Below are positions 1 to 14,700 of a DNA stretch of 64,000 nucleotides, one piece after another. The translations under genes were made by a program, and so were the position numbers. Within the stretch, counting starts at the first letter, position 1; each line of letters opens with the position of its first letter. Below the pieces are notes generated by a model. It searched no databases. It was given only the letters and a program-made list of their open reading frames with translations, and was not told the DNA's origin. The DNA is from Solanum dulcamara. Lineage: Eukaryota; Streptophyta; Magnoliopsida; Solanales; Solanaceae. Location: NCBI RefSeq assembly GCF_947179165.1, contig NC_077243.1, forward strand, positions 5,264,001 to 5,328,000, given 5' to 3'.

Positions 1-109
1 GAGGCATCAACTTTGGGATCAAGTAATGAGAATCAACAATGGAGGCCTTGAATATTCTTTTTGGGGGAAGTGGAGAAGTGTTCTCCTCAGTGAAGGTGGT
101 GATAGCCAT
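1..109 (-). CDS. PR-10/Bet v 1 family protein, first exon, cut by window edge
   Basis: Read on the minus strand from the ATG at 109, 36 codons of an open frame run off the left edge of the window. The protein begins MAITTFTEENTSPLPPKRIF and differs by only a few residues from the first exon of the complete PR-10 gene at 2796-3370. It is therefore the second member of a local tandem pair. The rest of exon 1, the intron and exon 2 lie outside the window, so I cannot say whether the gene is intact. Its upstream DNA (110-900) is also duplicated behind the other copy. As in that copy, family members are small cytosolic ligand-binding proteins induced by pathogens or stress. Confidence 0.85.
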   Translation of the reverse strand, partial: MAITTFTEENTSPLPPKRIFKASIVDSHYLIPKLMP

Positions 110-200
110 AATGTTTTGATTCTCAGATGAAAATGGATTGAGTGGGATTTCTTGTAGGGGAGAGCACTTGTTTGATGCAAGAAGAAGGGGATACAAGAGA

Positions 201-207
201 TTATATA
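201..207 (-). promoter_or_regulatory. TATA box of the left PR-10 copy
   Basis: The minus strand reads TATATAA here, 92 bases or more upstream of the ATG at 109. The same element sits at the same distance in the other PR-10 copy (3463-3470), in otherwise conserved flanking sequence. The conservation suggests a core promoter. The transcription start itself is not visible. Confidence 0.55.
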
Positions 208-930
208 GGTTCAAGTCCATGTATTATATAATCTTGTAGTCATTTTCATGGCAGGCCAAATATATGCTTTTGCTTGTCCTTATGCATTGGTTTCCAGTGT
301 TTGTAAAATTGCTATAGCTTAAGGTTCTGTTTTTTTTGTGCTTAAATACTCTTTGTTGGATTTACTTATTCAATATATTTGGTATACATGAAATAGGAAA
401 TGGTCATCCAATTTATAAGGATTTTTGCTTTTGTCTTGTCTTTAAGGTTGTTTTTTTTACTCGTTCATAGGGTACGCCTATTGTTTCTACATTTTTATCA
501 TGTGAAAACAGAAATACTAGTTTGTATTGAACTTCAGAGTGTCTTGATAGATCAGGATTTCGTCATGAAAGAATGATTGCATCAATACATAATTGTTTCT
601 TCTGGTTGAATAATCATCAATTTCTTAGTCATGGACAACCAAGAAAGTTAAATTGCAGTAGAAATTCAGCTTATGTCAATAGTCTACAATTTCTACAATC
701 CTCAACTTTAGTAATATGATTCAAAGTGAAGATAAAATATTGATAACATAATATAGATGCTCACATCTGTCTAATGTTAAGATACATTTGGGATTCTGGT
801 GCAAAAGGATAACTGTTCAAGAAACAACAACTTTTTAAATTAACCATGAATATTACATTTTACATTGAGAAACCTATCAGCAGTAACTATGATCAAGCTA
901 CAAAGAGAAGAAGATACACTTGGTAAGGGA

Positions 931-1098
931 ATTAAATTTCTCCACAATAACCTCCAGAACTGAAGTAGTCTCTCCTTGAATTGGCTATTTGCACGCTCTT
1001 TTGGTGCTCTAGCTTGGGGCAGTCATGGAGACGATGACCAAGCCCACCACAATATGCACAACCCTTTACTCCGCTTGCATTCGTGATTGCCTCAACGT
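931..1098 (-). pseudogene. DEAD-box helicase (DDX41/RH35-like) C-terminal fragment
   Basis: On the minus strand this fragment encodes the last 55 residues of a DDX41-type helicase in an unbroken frame. It includes a CCHC zinc knuckle (C-x2-C-x4-H-x4-C, from [14 protein letters not shown]) and the family's C-terminal end, which finishes GEI before a TAA stop at 931-933. No helicase core lies upstream: past 1098 the sequence is unrelated. It is the truncated partner of the full-length copy at 4205-6992, produced by the local tandem duplication. With neither a start nor the ATPase motifs it cannot make a helicase. Confidence 0.85.
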
Positions 1099-1199
1099 AA
1101 TTCAGGCTGCATTCGGATACCCAAAGGTATTAATAAGATAATCTTATTGCTGCAGTTAATGTTGCTTGTTTCTATTTAACTATAGTTTGTTGTCTGATG

Positions 1200-1524
1200 T
1201 TATATACTTGTGTTCTTTTTCTGTACACGTCAACAACATCGACTCCCACAATTTCTGTGTGAAGAGACTTATCCAGCAGTTGTCAGCAGTGAACTGAGAG
1301 TTTCAGAGGCTGTTTACCAGGATGCTACTCGATGTAAATGTGAATTTTCACATCAATGATTCCTTATATCTGAGAAGATATTGTAAACTCTGATTTTGAT
1401 GATTGACAAACCAGATGAAGGGACCTGGTATTTTCAATGCTCTCACACAAGGTCAACACTATCTCTGCACAATGAGGCAGTATGGCAGCAGGACCGCAGT
1501 GTCCTTTTCCTTCTCGACCATTGA
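1200..1524 (+). other. Two splice-compatible exon-like open frames, unrecognised
   Basis: An open frame ends at a GT donor at 1334-1335. A second frame begins after an AG acceptor at 1413-1414 and reads to a TGA at 1522-1524. Joining them in phase gives a continuous peptide containing CEETYPAVVSSELRVSEAVY and, further on, EGTWYFQCSHTRSTLSLHNE. The composition looks like real protein rather than chance translation. I do not recognise the family. The 5' side has no convincing acceptor and abuts the helicase breakpoint at 1098, so this is probably the 3' end of a broken gene left beside the rearrangement. Confidence 0.35.
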
Positions 1525-1659
1525 GATGCGTTTAAGGTTTTACCCTTCTCTCTTTCATATGTATAAGGGGACATGACAAATGGCAAAACGTTGCTTTAGC
1601 AATCTAAAAATTTGCTCGTCTCAAGCATAAGCTGTCTCAGCTATCGAAAGGGAAAACCT

Positions 1660-2040
1660 CTGCAGCAAGGGACCAGCTCTTATCAACTGAAGTTGTCTTT
1701 TGTTCCTTGTTGTTAGGTTTTGTATCTTGTGCTTACATTGTAAACCTACCCTTCTTTGATAAGCTTGTGTAGGTATTTTCTTTTGTATTGTTACTTTTTG
1801 AAGTCTTTATCAACTAGAGGTAGTTGGTTAAAGTAAGTGGGCAATAGAGTTATTGTATTGAAGTCTTGTAATATAGTTTAATTCCTAGAATTACAAGAGG
1901 TTGTAATCAAATCGTTGCCCGTGTTTTAGTGAAATTGTTTGGTGAAATCCTACAGGGATAGGTCGTGGGTTTTCCTTCCTTGAGCAAAAAGATTTCCACA
2001 TAAACATCGTGTGTTCTTTATTTATTGTCTTCATCGTGTA
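1660..2040 (+). mobile_element. LTR-retrotransposon remnant (copia-type LTR end)
   Basis: The stretch ends with a run (about 1940-2040) typical of the right end of plant Ty1/copia LTRs: 'gtgaaatcctacagggatag' is followed by a 'ccttgagcaaaaagatttcc'-type segment and then 'acatcgtgtgttctttattt'. No coding region, primer-binding site or second LTR is visible nearby, so it is a fragment or solo LTR. A short open frame follows at 2040-2216; I do not recognise its product and would not call it a gene. Confidence 0.55.
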
Positions 2041-2795
2041 TGCCTTCTCTTCTAGTAGATGTTCTTAGTCACGGACCTGATCCCTTGACTTTTGGTGGAC
2101 TCATACAAGCCATCAGAAGATTCAATGGCCTGGACGCTGCAATTTCTCTTCACGTGTGGTGCTTGTTCTTTTTATTCAGGTACCAAACACGTGAAAATAT
2201 TATTTTTGCTCCTTAGATGGGGTGAGATTTGAAACTTGAGACTCCTTGTCTGATCTAATATCATGTTAGAATTGTGTCTGTCTCATCTAAAAAGTTGAAC
2301 TATTAGAGCAACCATGCTTATCTTCTTAATTATATTTGTCTCAACAATTTCATTATCTGAAGTCATATGTACTTTGACTTGAAGCATTATGTTAGAAATG
2401 AAATTGTCACTATAATTACTAGAGTGATCATTTTCATATTTCTGTTCTTTTTTTTTTTGGACACATTTAAGGACTAAGCTGTAATGCATTACAGAATCTG
2501 CAAAGAAGAAGCTATTGTTGTAGCTAGTTTCTACATTCATAATGTAAGGATTCTGAATTCAATTAGTCATCAACCATTACTCATCTGTTTCAACTTTCCG
2601 AGCAAATGTGAAATGACAAATGAAGATGAAGACTGGTACAGGCAAAAACAAACTTCAAGATTATCGGTACAACCATAAAAACAACAAACAACATTATTGC
2701 ACACCAGAAGATACTTATTGCTGCCACAAACATGAAAGACAAACTTAGGACTCGAGAAAAAACAACCATCCCATAACATAGCAACCCTCTAACTT

Positions 2796-3370
2796 CTAAG
2801 CATAGGCTTCAGGATTTTGAAGGAGATAAGCTTCTACAGCTTTGAACATCGCCAAAACCTTCTCCTTGCCTGCCTTGATTTCCTCTTCCTTGAGCTTGAA
2901 ATCTCCCACAGTATAGTATGTGCTAGTCACCTTAGAGATGGAACCACCATCTGCTGACTGCTCAAACTTCACATCGTAAGTTATCTTCTCAAGGTTGTCT
3001 ACCAGTCCATCACCTTCGATCAATGTGTACTTGTATGTGTATGTATCCTCATTAAGTTCATCAACACGATACTTTATGGACTTAAAATTTCCACCTACAC
3101 ACACAAAATCAAGAGTTATCGTTGTCTTCAAAAATATCATATATTAAGTACGATTGCACAAAAATAAAAGAGTGATATGATGATTATACCGTCAGGAAAA
3201 TTGATAGTCTTGATGCTTCCAGAACCTCCATCACCTTGAACTTCAATGCTTTTGATGGCTTGTGGCATCAACTTTGGGATCAAGTTATGAGAATCAACAA
3301 TGGAGGCCTTGAATATTCTTTTTGGGGGAAGTGGAGAAGTGTTCTCCTCAGTGAAGGTGGTGACAGCCAT
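2796..3370 (-). CDS. PR-10/Bet v 1 family pathogenesis-related protein (STH-2-like)
   Basis: This is a complete two-exon gene: exon 1 is 3190-3370, the intron 3095-3189 (GT-AG, 95 bp), and exon 2 2796-3094. It gives a 159-residue protein, the usual length for the family. The intron interrupts a glycine codon near residue 61, the conserved intron position of Bet v 1 genes. The glycine-rich loop appears as GDGGSGS around residues 47-53, and the C-terminal helix ends AYLLQNPEAYA, as in potato STH-2-type proteins. Such proteins form a hydrophobic cavity that binds small ligands such as steroids, cytokinins or alkaloid precursors. They are cytosolic and often induced by pathogens. There is no signal peptide. 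It is a tandem partner of the gene at 1-109. Family assignment is firm; ligand and role are not predictable. Confidence 0.93.
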
Positions 3371-3462
3371 AATGTTTTGAATCTGAGAAGAAAATAGAAG
3401 AGTAGTATTTCTTGTAGGGGGAGAGCACTAGTTTGATGAAAAAAAGAAGAGGGATATCAGAG

Positions 3463-3470
3463 TTTATATA
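3463..3470 (-). promoter_or_regulatory. TATA box of the complete PR-10 gene
   Basis: The minus strand reads TATATAAA about 93-100 bases upstream of the ATG at 3370. It is conserved in sequence and spacing with the left copy (201-207), within a duplicated promoter region that extends to about 4100. I see no clear W-box cluster near it. Confidence 0.6.
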
Positions 3471-4204
3471 GGTTCAAGTCCATGTATTATATAATCTTGT
3501 AGTCATTTTCATGGCTGGCCAATATATGCTTTTGCTTGTCCATATTCATTGGTTTCCAGTGTATGTAAAATTGCTATAGCTTAAGGATCTGTTTGTTTTG
3601 TGCTTAAATGCTCTTTGTTGGATTTACTTATTCAATATATTTGGTACACATAAACTAGGAAATGGTCATCCAATTTAAGGATTTTTGCCTTTGGCATGTC
3701 TTTTAAGGTTCTCAATTTATTTATTTTCTCGTACATAGGGTACACGTAATTCTACTCCTTTTTTATCAAGTGAAAACAGAAAGGAGTTTCATAATTTGTT
3801 GTACCATCAAGTCCCTTGATAACTCAGGATATGGTCATTAGAGGATGATTACATCAATACATAATTGTTTCTTTCTGGTTGAATGATCATCAATTTCTTA
3901 GTCATGCACAACCAAGAAAGTTCAACTGCGGTAAAAATTCAGCCTATGGCAAATTTTTACTATCCTCAACTCTTGTAATATGATCCAAAGTGAACATAAA
4001 TATTGATGACATAAAATAGACGCTCACATCTGTCTAACGTTGAGATACATCTGGAATTCTGGAACAAAAAGTTAAAACATCTAACACTGTTCAAGAAACA
4101 ATAACGTTTAAATTAACCATGAATGTTACATTTTACATTGAGAAACTTATGAGTAGTAACTATAATCAAGCTACAAAGAGAAGAAGATACATTTGGCAAG
4201 GGAA

Positions 4205-6992
<2,788 letters not shown>

Positions 6993-6999
6993 ATGAGTA

Positions 7000-8754
7000 G
7001 TACCCAATGAAGATGAATTGCAGACACTGATTCCTGGTTGTGAAATTGCAGAGTCCACAGAGTTAATTCCCGGCCACGAGCAGCGGAGCTGCGGTGTTCC
7101 TAACAGCTTGTTCGGATGTGGCTTTTTGTGACATGATATGGTATAGTATGGTTAGCAATAAAACCTTACTTTTTGAAATCATTAATATGATTAGTGGTGT
7201 TATGCCATTGTTTATTTATTTTCTTTCTAATTATATTTTTATTTAATTTTAAATAATTTTAATTTATTTTTTATTTTTTATTAAATATTATCCTAATATA
7301 TTTACTAATTTCACTGTTTTATTACTCATTCTTCACTAAGTAAATATTAGCCACTAATAATTTTGACTCATGTAGGACTTCTCGTGAGTCGTGACATACC
7401 ACTAATTACATTTTGAATCAACATTCAATCATGAAAAAAAATTGCATACATTGATAAGGAATTAAGTAGTAGACCAGTCACAACCTCAATATTGATCTAA
7501 ATTTTGATATTTATTTCTGTTAATAATTAGTACTCCATGAATTCAAAAAATGTACCGTCAACTTGATTTCGCCGGAGAGAGTTGGCTGCCTATACTGTCG
7601 CTGGAGAGACTACTACTACGGCACAAAAGTAAACAAGAAGGCAGTCACTAACCTTTATCCAATTTGCCAAATTTGAGTGAGAATTCTAATGATTTTAAAA
7701 CAAAATAGTAATATAGGTGATGTCTAACAAATGATATCGATCATAGTAGTAGTATATTATTGCTATTCAAAAAGAAAACCCTCATTTGAAAAGACAGTGA
7801 GAAATATAAAAGTCTAAATTGATTGAAGAATGTCTAGTAACTAGTCTCCTTTAGGATGTAAGATTAGAGCTGAAAATGATAAATTTAATATTTATAATAA
7901 TTAAGGAGATTTTCGTAAATTTATCAGTTACGATACAATATCATACAGTCTAATCAAACTATAAAATTATCATTAAACAAAAGGAAACCATGCAATTTAT
8001 CTAAACATAGTATTGTACTGTATAATATAGTACCATACCATATCATACAGTACCGTATTTTATAAAATCATGAAAAACTACCATCCAAACAGAATGTAAA
8101 TTGTGGGTAAACAATAGGAACCGGTCTTATTTTGGTTTGGGCTCGGACCCGAAACTTTGACCCGATGGACTTTGAACCTTCAACTAATTGAAGATGCACT
8201 TCTAATCTTTTTATTTGCGACTCTTCACAAATTTATTGCATGACACTACTTAATTATCCATACGTAGTGTTAAATTTATATTGTTCCTTGTTTTTTAGGG
8301 TAATATAGTTCTTAAAATAATCAAAATATTATCATTTCCTACCTAAAGAGATCAAAAATGCATATTTTTAATAATTAAAGGTCAAATATATTAACTATTA
8401 AGTCACATATTATAAGAATCAAAATCAGAACTGAGCAATTGTTGATCACTAAAATCCGGTTCAAAAAAAATTATCCAAAGCAAAACAAAGACTATTGGAA
8501 AACAATGAATTGCGACAGAAGCTGTGAAAACATAATAATATATATTAGTCATTTTATCATTTACAGAGACGCTGAAAAAAGGGTACACAACAGAGAGAAT
8601 TCATTTGTATTCCCAATTGGGGCCAGAAAGTCTTCTGCTGTCTCTTAATTAACAAGTCAATCATGCTTAAATTTCCTCTCCCCTGACCAATTAACAGTAA
8701 CACTCACATCATTTGTCATCAAACTTTTAGGGAATAGCAATCAGAATCTGGTAT
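7000..8754. other. AT-rich spacer with a possible MITE
   Basis: No gene is visible between the helicase leader and the CobW gene. The two ends of about 7105-8095 resemble each other in inverted orientation: a 'ttcggatgtggctttttgtg'-like start and an 'aactaccatccaaacagaat' finish, both next to runs of 'atgatatggtatagtatgg' type. This looks like the hAT-like MITE family also seen at 45545-45945, here diverged or interrupted. If so, the element lies in the helicase promoter. The rest is low-complexity AT-rich DNA. Bases below 8755 include the 3' untranslated region of the CobW gene. Confidence 0.35.
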
Positions 8755-11700
8755 TTATGTTAAACAAGCTTTGAAGCCCTCCTCTAATTCCTTTGCATCT
8801 AAGTTTTTCCCTATAAATACTATCTTGTTTGTTCTTGGCTCATCTGACAGCCATGGACGATCTGGAGAACCTTGGAATATGTCATGGACTCCCTGTTACA
8901 ACAAAAGGTAAGACACGTTAGCAAGTTGACAACTATGACATGCCACATAATATACTTGTTCAAACTTGAATGAGGCTGCAACTCACGCCAGTAAAGCACT
9001 GATCTTAGTAACTAAAATCTTTAAAACGGATCAATTATAGCATTGTTCCTGAGCTTTAACAAAAGAGTATGTCATGATAAAATGTATCCTCATACTACAG
9101 TAGCATGATCATGCCACCCGCAGTCAATTTAAGGAGCATAACGATTCTGTAAGAGTAGCCCTCGTTCTGAGGGCAAAATTTTGTAGCAGGAGATGGATAC
9201 ACCAAAGGTTTCTGCACTTGGTAAAACCTCTTACGGAAGCCCATAGTATGAGTAGCAAAGTTGGTATGGACTTCCAAACATAAACAAGAAAGGTCTGCAC
9301 AAAGCAGTCCCATCTTTAATATCACCACTGAATGTAAGGTATAGATGTAATTTTTTTTAATAAAAAGTTAAAACTAATTAAATAAGGACCATTCTATAAG
9401 GACTTATCTTAAGGACCCTTTGTGTTTAGGTCACTATTTTAAGTAAGGACCATTCTCAAACTACCTTAAACACCCTTGGGTTTAGGTCACTACTTATATA
9501 ATAGGGTCATTTAACAGAATTTGATAATTCCATTACATAGTAATCACTTCCGAAGATGAATATGTGGATATTAGTCGGGAAAAGTGATTTTCTCATGTAG
9601 ATGATGCAAAAGATGACCTTTGAGAGTAAGATGTACCTCATGCTCTAAAAACTTACTAGAATATCAGAACCAAACCATCAGTTTCCTAAAGTTGCTAATA
9701 AATAGGGTTCATATAAATGAGATGTGAATGGCAAGTTTTTGCCACTAGGTGGTTACAAATGAAATGCTTGGGTTCGCCCAATACAAGAACTACAGCCCAA
9801 CCTAGCTTAAGGCTAAAGCGTGGACTACTACATCCCCTTGAGAGCCCTCTATTTGACTAACATACTCCCTTTTGATCTCCCCCATACCTTCATATCAAAG
9901 CTGGGAATGATCGACTTTCGGATTAAAATAATAGCGCATAATGGCAGTACTCCTAAGTAAAAAGGAAATTGTGCATGGCAAAGAGGCATCTAGGTGAGTG
10001 CCCCCTTCCACTTGGTCCTTCTCCAGTATGCGAATGAGGTCTTAATTTGGGCACTCTGAACAGGTTGCAATAAGTCATTCGTCAAATACTTAGAGCAATT
10101 AAAATTGATCAGCATATTGCCTGCTTGCAATTGATGATGGTCGTACAAATATAAGTACCATGGTTTGGTCTAATGATCAATACAAATAATTGATGATGGG
10201 CACCAAATGTGTGGCCAGGATGTGAATGGCATGTCTTGCCCATGATGATGGGCACTATGGTCCCAACCCATCAGGCCAAAAGATCTAGTTGATTTCTTCT
10301 CATCTGCCTAAGTCTTGGTGGACAAAGTTATCAGCTCCTATATTGGTGGAATGATGCAGGTACTCACTAAAATATTTGAGGTGAGGACTTGGCTCCCTAA
10401 AACTGTACCTGAACTACCTCGTACACCTCTTATAAGAGCTTGAAGCCCCTTCTTAACTAGAAAAAAACTAATTTATAAGACAAAATATCATATTATAAAC
10501 CCCTCAAAAGTAACTTAGTCTATAAGGAAAAGGCCAAGTAAAGAAAGAAGCAGTTATGCCGTACTCTTCTTATTGTCCTTCTGATGGAAAGCCTAATTCA
10601 AATCCACATTTTGTTTTATCGGATAGAGGTGAAATTCACATCCACATTACAAGCAAATGTTACAGCCACGTAAAGGATTTTCGTAGTAATCACACTATAA
10701 CTAATCAGTAAGATCAGTAGCAATAGGCAAAGAATTTAATAACCTGAAAGACAAATCTCTCATCCATTCCCTGAACAGATAAAAGACCCTTCATCCGATA
10801 TATGTCATCACTCCGTTCTATCAGCAACGTTCCCAGCCACATATTAGCCTGAAATACAGAATTACAACTCCTTAGTTTATTAATGCAGCATACATTCATT
10901 CTTGTCCATATTTACAGCTTATTCACAATATCTTTGTGAATGAAGTATTTATGAATAAAAATGTCAAATGAAAGACCACAATGCCAACCTTCTCAAGATC
11001 CAAGGTCCCTTCACAAACTATGCTGACAGAAGAAACGCCAGGGTCATGAGTGTGGTCGTGAGAATGGTGATGATCATGATGTTCTGCAATAGACTTGGCA
11101 CATCATATTAACCAAATAGCAGAAAGCAACACCACTCTTGGGGTAGAAACAAACAAAGCAAAAAACGAGAATTGGAAAGGTTTAAAAAGAGTCTAATGTT
11201 GTAAATGAACCAACACATTCACTAAGAAATCACAACAACAACAACAACAACAACAACACAACATACCCAGTAAAATCCCACAAGTGGGGTCTGGGGAGTG
11301 TAAGATGTACGCAGACCTTACCACTACCTCATGGAGATAGAGAGGCTATTTCTGAAAGACTTCGGCTCACTAAGAAATCACAACGCGACTCATTAATTTA
11401 TTAAACGACGGAGCTCAAGTTCACCCTACAGCTTGATTCGCTTGTTTAGTGTTCTCGAATAGCAACACCCCCACCCCCACCCACCCAAATAACAAGGCCC
11501 TTTTTGCTTTTTTTAAAAAAAAATATAAAAGAGGTACTTATGCTCCAGTCAGACTCTACAATCCCCCAACCCTAAGATATTCAATAGGAAAATGGTTATT
11601 GCAATATTCTCTTGCATTCAGTATTCTCTTAAAGTAATTATGAATCATAAACAGGCTCATGAACAAGCTCAATGTTAATTAGTTTCAAAATGAATGCAAG

Positions 11701-14700
11701 CTCGAGCTTGTAGAAATTTATTCAAGTGGAAGTCAAGCTTGACTAAGCTCATATAAATTGTCTAAGCTATTTTGAATTTCCCGATCTAGCTCGAGTAGAT
11801 TCGTTAATAATCCTGCTTGCCATGCTTCATAAGAAGTTCTATATGTAGAAAAGTTAATAGCTCAATTAATTAGAACAACATACTCATAGCATTACGACCA
11901 AAGAGAAGACCTGAAAGTACCAAACATAGATTTCTTAAGTAATTTCTCCGAAATAAGGGGAAATAGTCAAAAGAAGATTATAGAACAATAGTAAATGTAA
12001 AAATACAACTGTTTATGTTTTCACTTCTCCTAATTTATGCACATGTGTGATTCCTATATAGCCCTATGACTATCTATTGTACTATAGAATTAGGATTCTA
12101 TATCCTAATCATAAACTATATCAAACTAATCTATTACAGATATATTAACGTTAGAATTTTACATCCTAATCCTAAACAATGTTGCTCTCTATCATGCCCC
12201 CTCAAGCTAGAGGTAGGCAATTCATGTAACTCCAAGCTTGCTCTAGAGTCCATGTAAAGATTGTTGTCTGATCGTTGATGGTTCATTGAATTGTTAATGC
12301 AGAGAGTCCTTGTGGAGTTTCCTATTGAGATTGGTAATAGTAATCCCACCTATAAAAGCAAGATATAGCAGTGGGGTTGTTTCTTCCACAAATTTAGCAT
12401 GGGTTTGCACGTCCTCTTTCTCTGAAAGAGTTGCCTCTACATCTACCAAACGAACCTTGTGTTTTATGGGCTTGAAAAGCCACGACTTAATCGACATGAT
12501 CCTTCTTGCTATCTTCTTCTCTCCTATCGTACTCTCTCAGTGCATTAACAAAATGAGTGTAGGTTGAATAAGGAGCTTTGCCCAGCATAACAGTCCTCAA
12601 AGTCTTGTACTTGTTTCCAAGATCTTTAGCAAAGTTTGTAACCTTGCTATCTTCGTCTAATGGTTTGTGTATAAGCGGTGAGACTATCACAAAATCCTAA
12701 CGTTAATATATTTGCTCTCTATCAAATAGTTCTTTGGAAGGTGCAACACTGTGTTGGCATTAGCTGCTCTAACGGCTAGTATAGAAGTCAAACATCAAAG
12801 AACACTTACCATGCTTGTGATCATGTTGGTGTTCATGGTCATGGTCATGGTGGTGGTGATGATCATGATCATGATCGTGACCATGGCTAGTATGGTCTTC
12901 CTTGGAACCTTCAGCTCCAACGGAACTCTCAATTCTACATGAATTTAACAAAATAAAGTAAGCAATAGCCCGGTAACATAAGAACTTGACAAAGCAAAAT
13001 TGATCTAAGAAAAAAATGGACATCTGTAAAAGTAATTAAAAGTATATATCAGACAAATAACAGTGCTTTCAGCACTAGAATTTTCCATATATATAAGAGC
13101 CATAAAAAGAGTTTAATCAATTATCATTAGCTGAAGAAACTCATCAAGACCTTGACTAAAATGTCTAAAATTTATGAAACAAAAACCTATATAACTGATG
13201 TTGCTCTTTGTAAATGTTTTATTCACAAAAAAAGGATCATATTTCCCACAATTCACTTGAAGGAGCAAACCCCCATGTGCAACTTTCAACTTTGCCTTTC
13301 ATCCTCTCCTTTTCTTTTGATAATCAAGAAATCCACGAGGTTCGAAACTCGGTGGATAATGAGCCCACCCATCTACCCTTCTCCATTTTTAAATACCAGG
13401 CTTTTGTTTGTCGCATGGTTCAAACTCATTATGTGCACCTAATCCACATATCACAAGTTGCGTTCTTACCACCAGACCAAAGCCTTGGGGGGCATTTTCC
13501 CTCCCATCTCCTAAGGACATTTCCTCTGCTCTAGCCCCTTAGGGAATAACTAATGAAGGTTTACTGATTCTCCGAACCCTGTTCTTCTAAGGATACCGGC
13601 AATAAAACAGTGATCTGCTTTAACCGGGACAAACTTGACCAGTCATTTACTCCTCTTTTTGTTTAAATAAGGACGTGACCAGTTATTAGCATTGGTACGA
13701 CGTCTATGCAACAACAAGAACTGGAGTTTTACAGAAAAGTATACACAATCATAAAGGGTAGAAATCAGACCTTTCCAAATCAAAGCCTCCAATCCCTAGA
13801 ACATAATCCAAATCGACTTTTCCAAACTGAGTCCTCTTCAAATGAGCCATACTATTTATGTTCTGTTATTCACCATGAGAGCTTAGTGAGTAACTCTGAA
13901 ATTGACAGATAAAATACTGCGTCAAATGCCAATCAGACACCATACCAACCTTTATTCGCTGAATCAAGGAAGAAACTTCGGACTCACCAACAAGATCAGT
14001 CTGGCAAGGATATGAAAAACATTTGTCAGATTGCAGCGAGATGGATGTCCAAGCTTAATCTAAAGTTCCATATAACAAACTAAATCTATAACTCAAGGTA
14101 ACTTCCCCTAGCAACTAGAAACCTCTCAAACAAGTCCCATCCACAAGGAAACAAATATTTGTGGAACACACTAATTTAACAAGTAAATTTGACAGGAAGT
14201 AGCATTAAAAGATATATCCTATGCCTTATAATTTTGTTTGGTAAGCAATGATTGTTCTTTTAAGATCCTGAAATAATAATATGTCACTGGATCTGGAATG
14301 ATATCTGCCTCTGGCAAGTCTAGAACATCGATTGCTATAGAGGAGAACAGTACCTTACTGGATGATTGGTATTTGAGATGGAATCCGACACTATGTATAT
14401 AGGTATTATTACCTTGTTTATTATAATACGGTCAGCATAAGCTATTTGCTCGACTGCTTCATTGACCACGCCTTTTGGCTTGGTCTCATCCAAGTGAAAA
14501 CCAACATGTTTCGAATCAACCAATGTAACAACACCATCCAATTTAACATCGTTGAAAACCTGATCCTCCGCATAGAAAGTTTGAATAATTGGTGCAGGAT
14601 TTGCCAATCCTGAAAAATCAACATAAGAGAACCAAAATATTGGCATCACATGTACAAGAAAAGAGAACTTTTGGCTTAGTTGTGTAAGAATGTGCAAAAG

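Larger units (their letters stand above)
1..1098. repeat. Left copy of a tandem segmental duplication (partner about 3262-4371)
   Basis: Bases 1-1098 align nearly end to end with about 3262-4371, with scattered substitutions and small indels. The unit carries the 5' exon and promoter of a PR-10 gene, the spacer, and the 3' end of a DEAD-box helicase gene. Similarity stops abruptly at about 1098, inside the helicase coding exon, where the left copy continues into unrelated sequence and the right copy continues as helicase. That point is one breakpoint of the duplication or of a later deletion. The other end lies outside the window. Confidence 0.85.

Noticed and set aside
12751..12942. Plus-strand frame rich in Met, Val and Ile (63 residues) that looks like a membrane peptide
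   Set aside because: It is the antisense shadow of the His/Asp-rich exon 7 of the CobW gene: reversed CAT/GAC repeats read as hydrophobic codons.
13214..13534. 106-residue plus-strand frame in the CobW gene
   Set aside because: It covers an intron 6 SINE in antisense; the peptide has no recognisable features.
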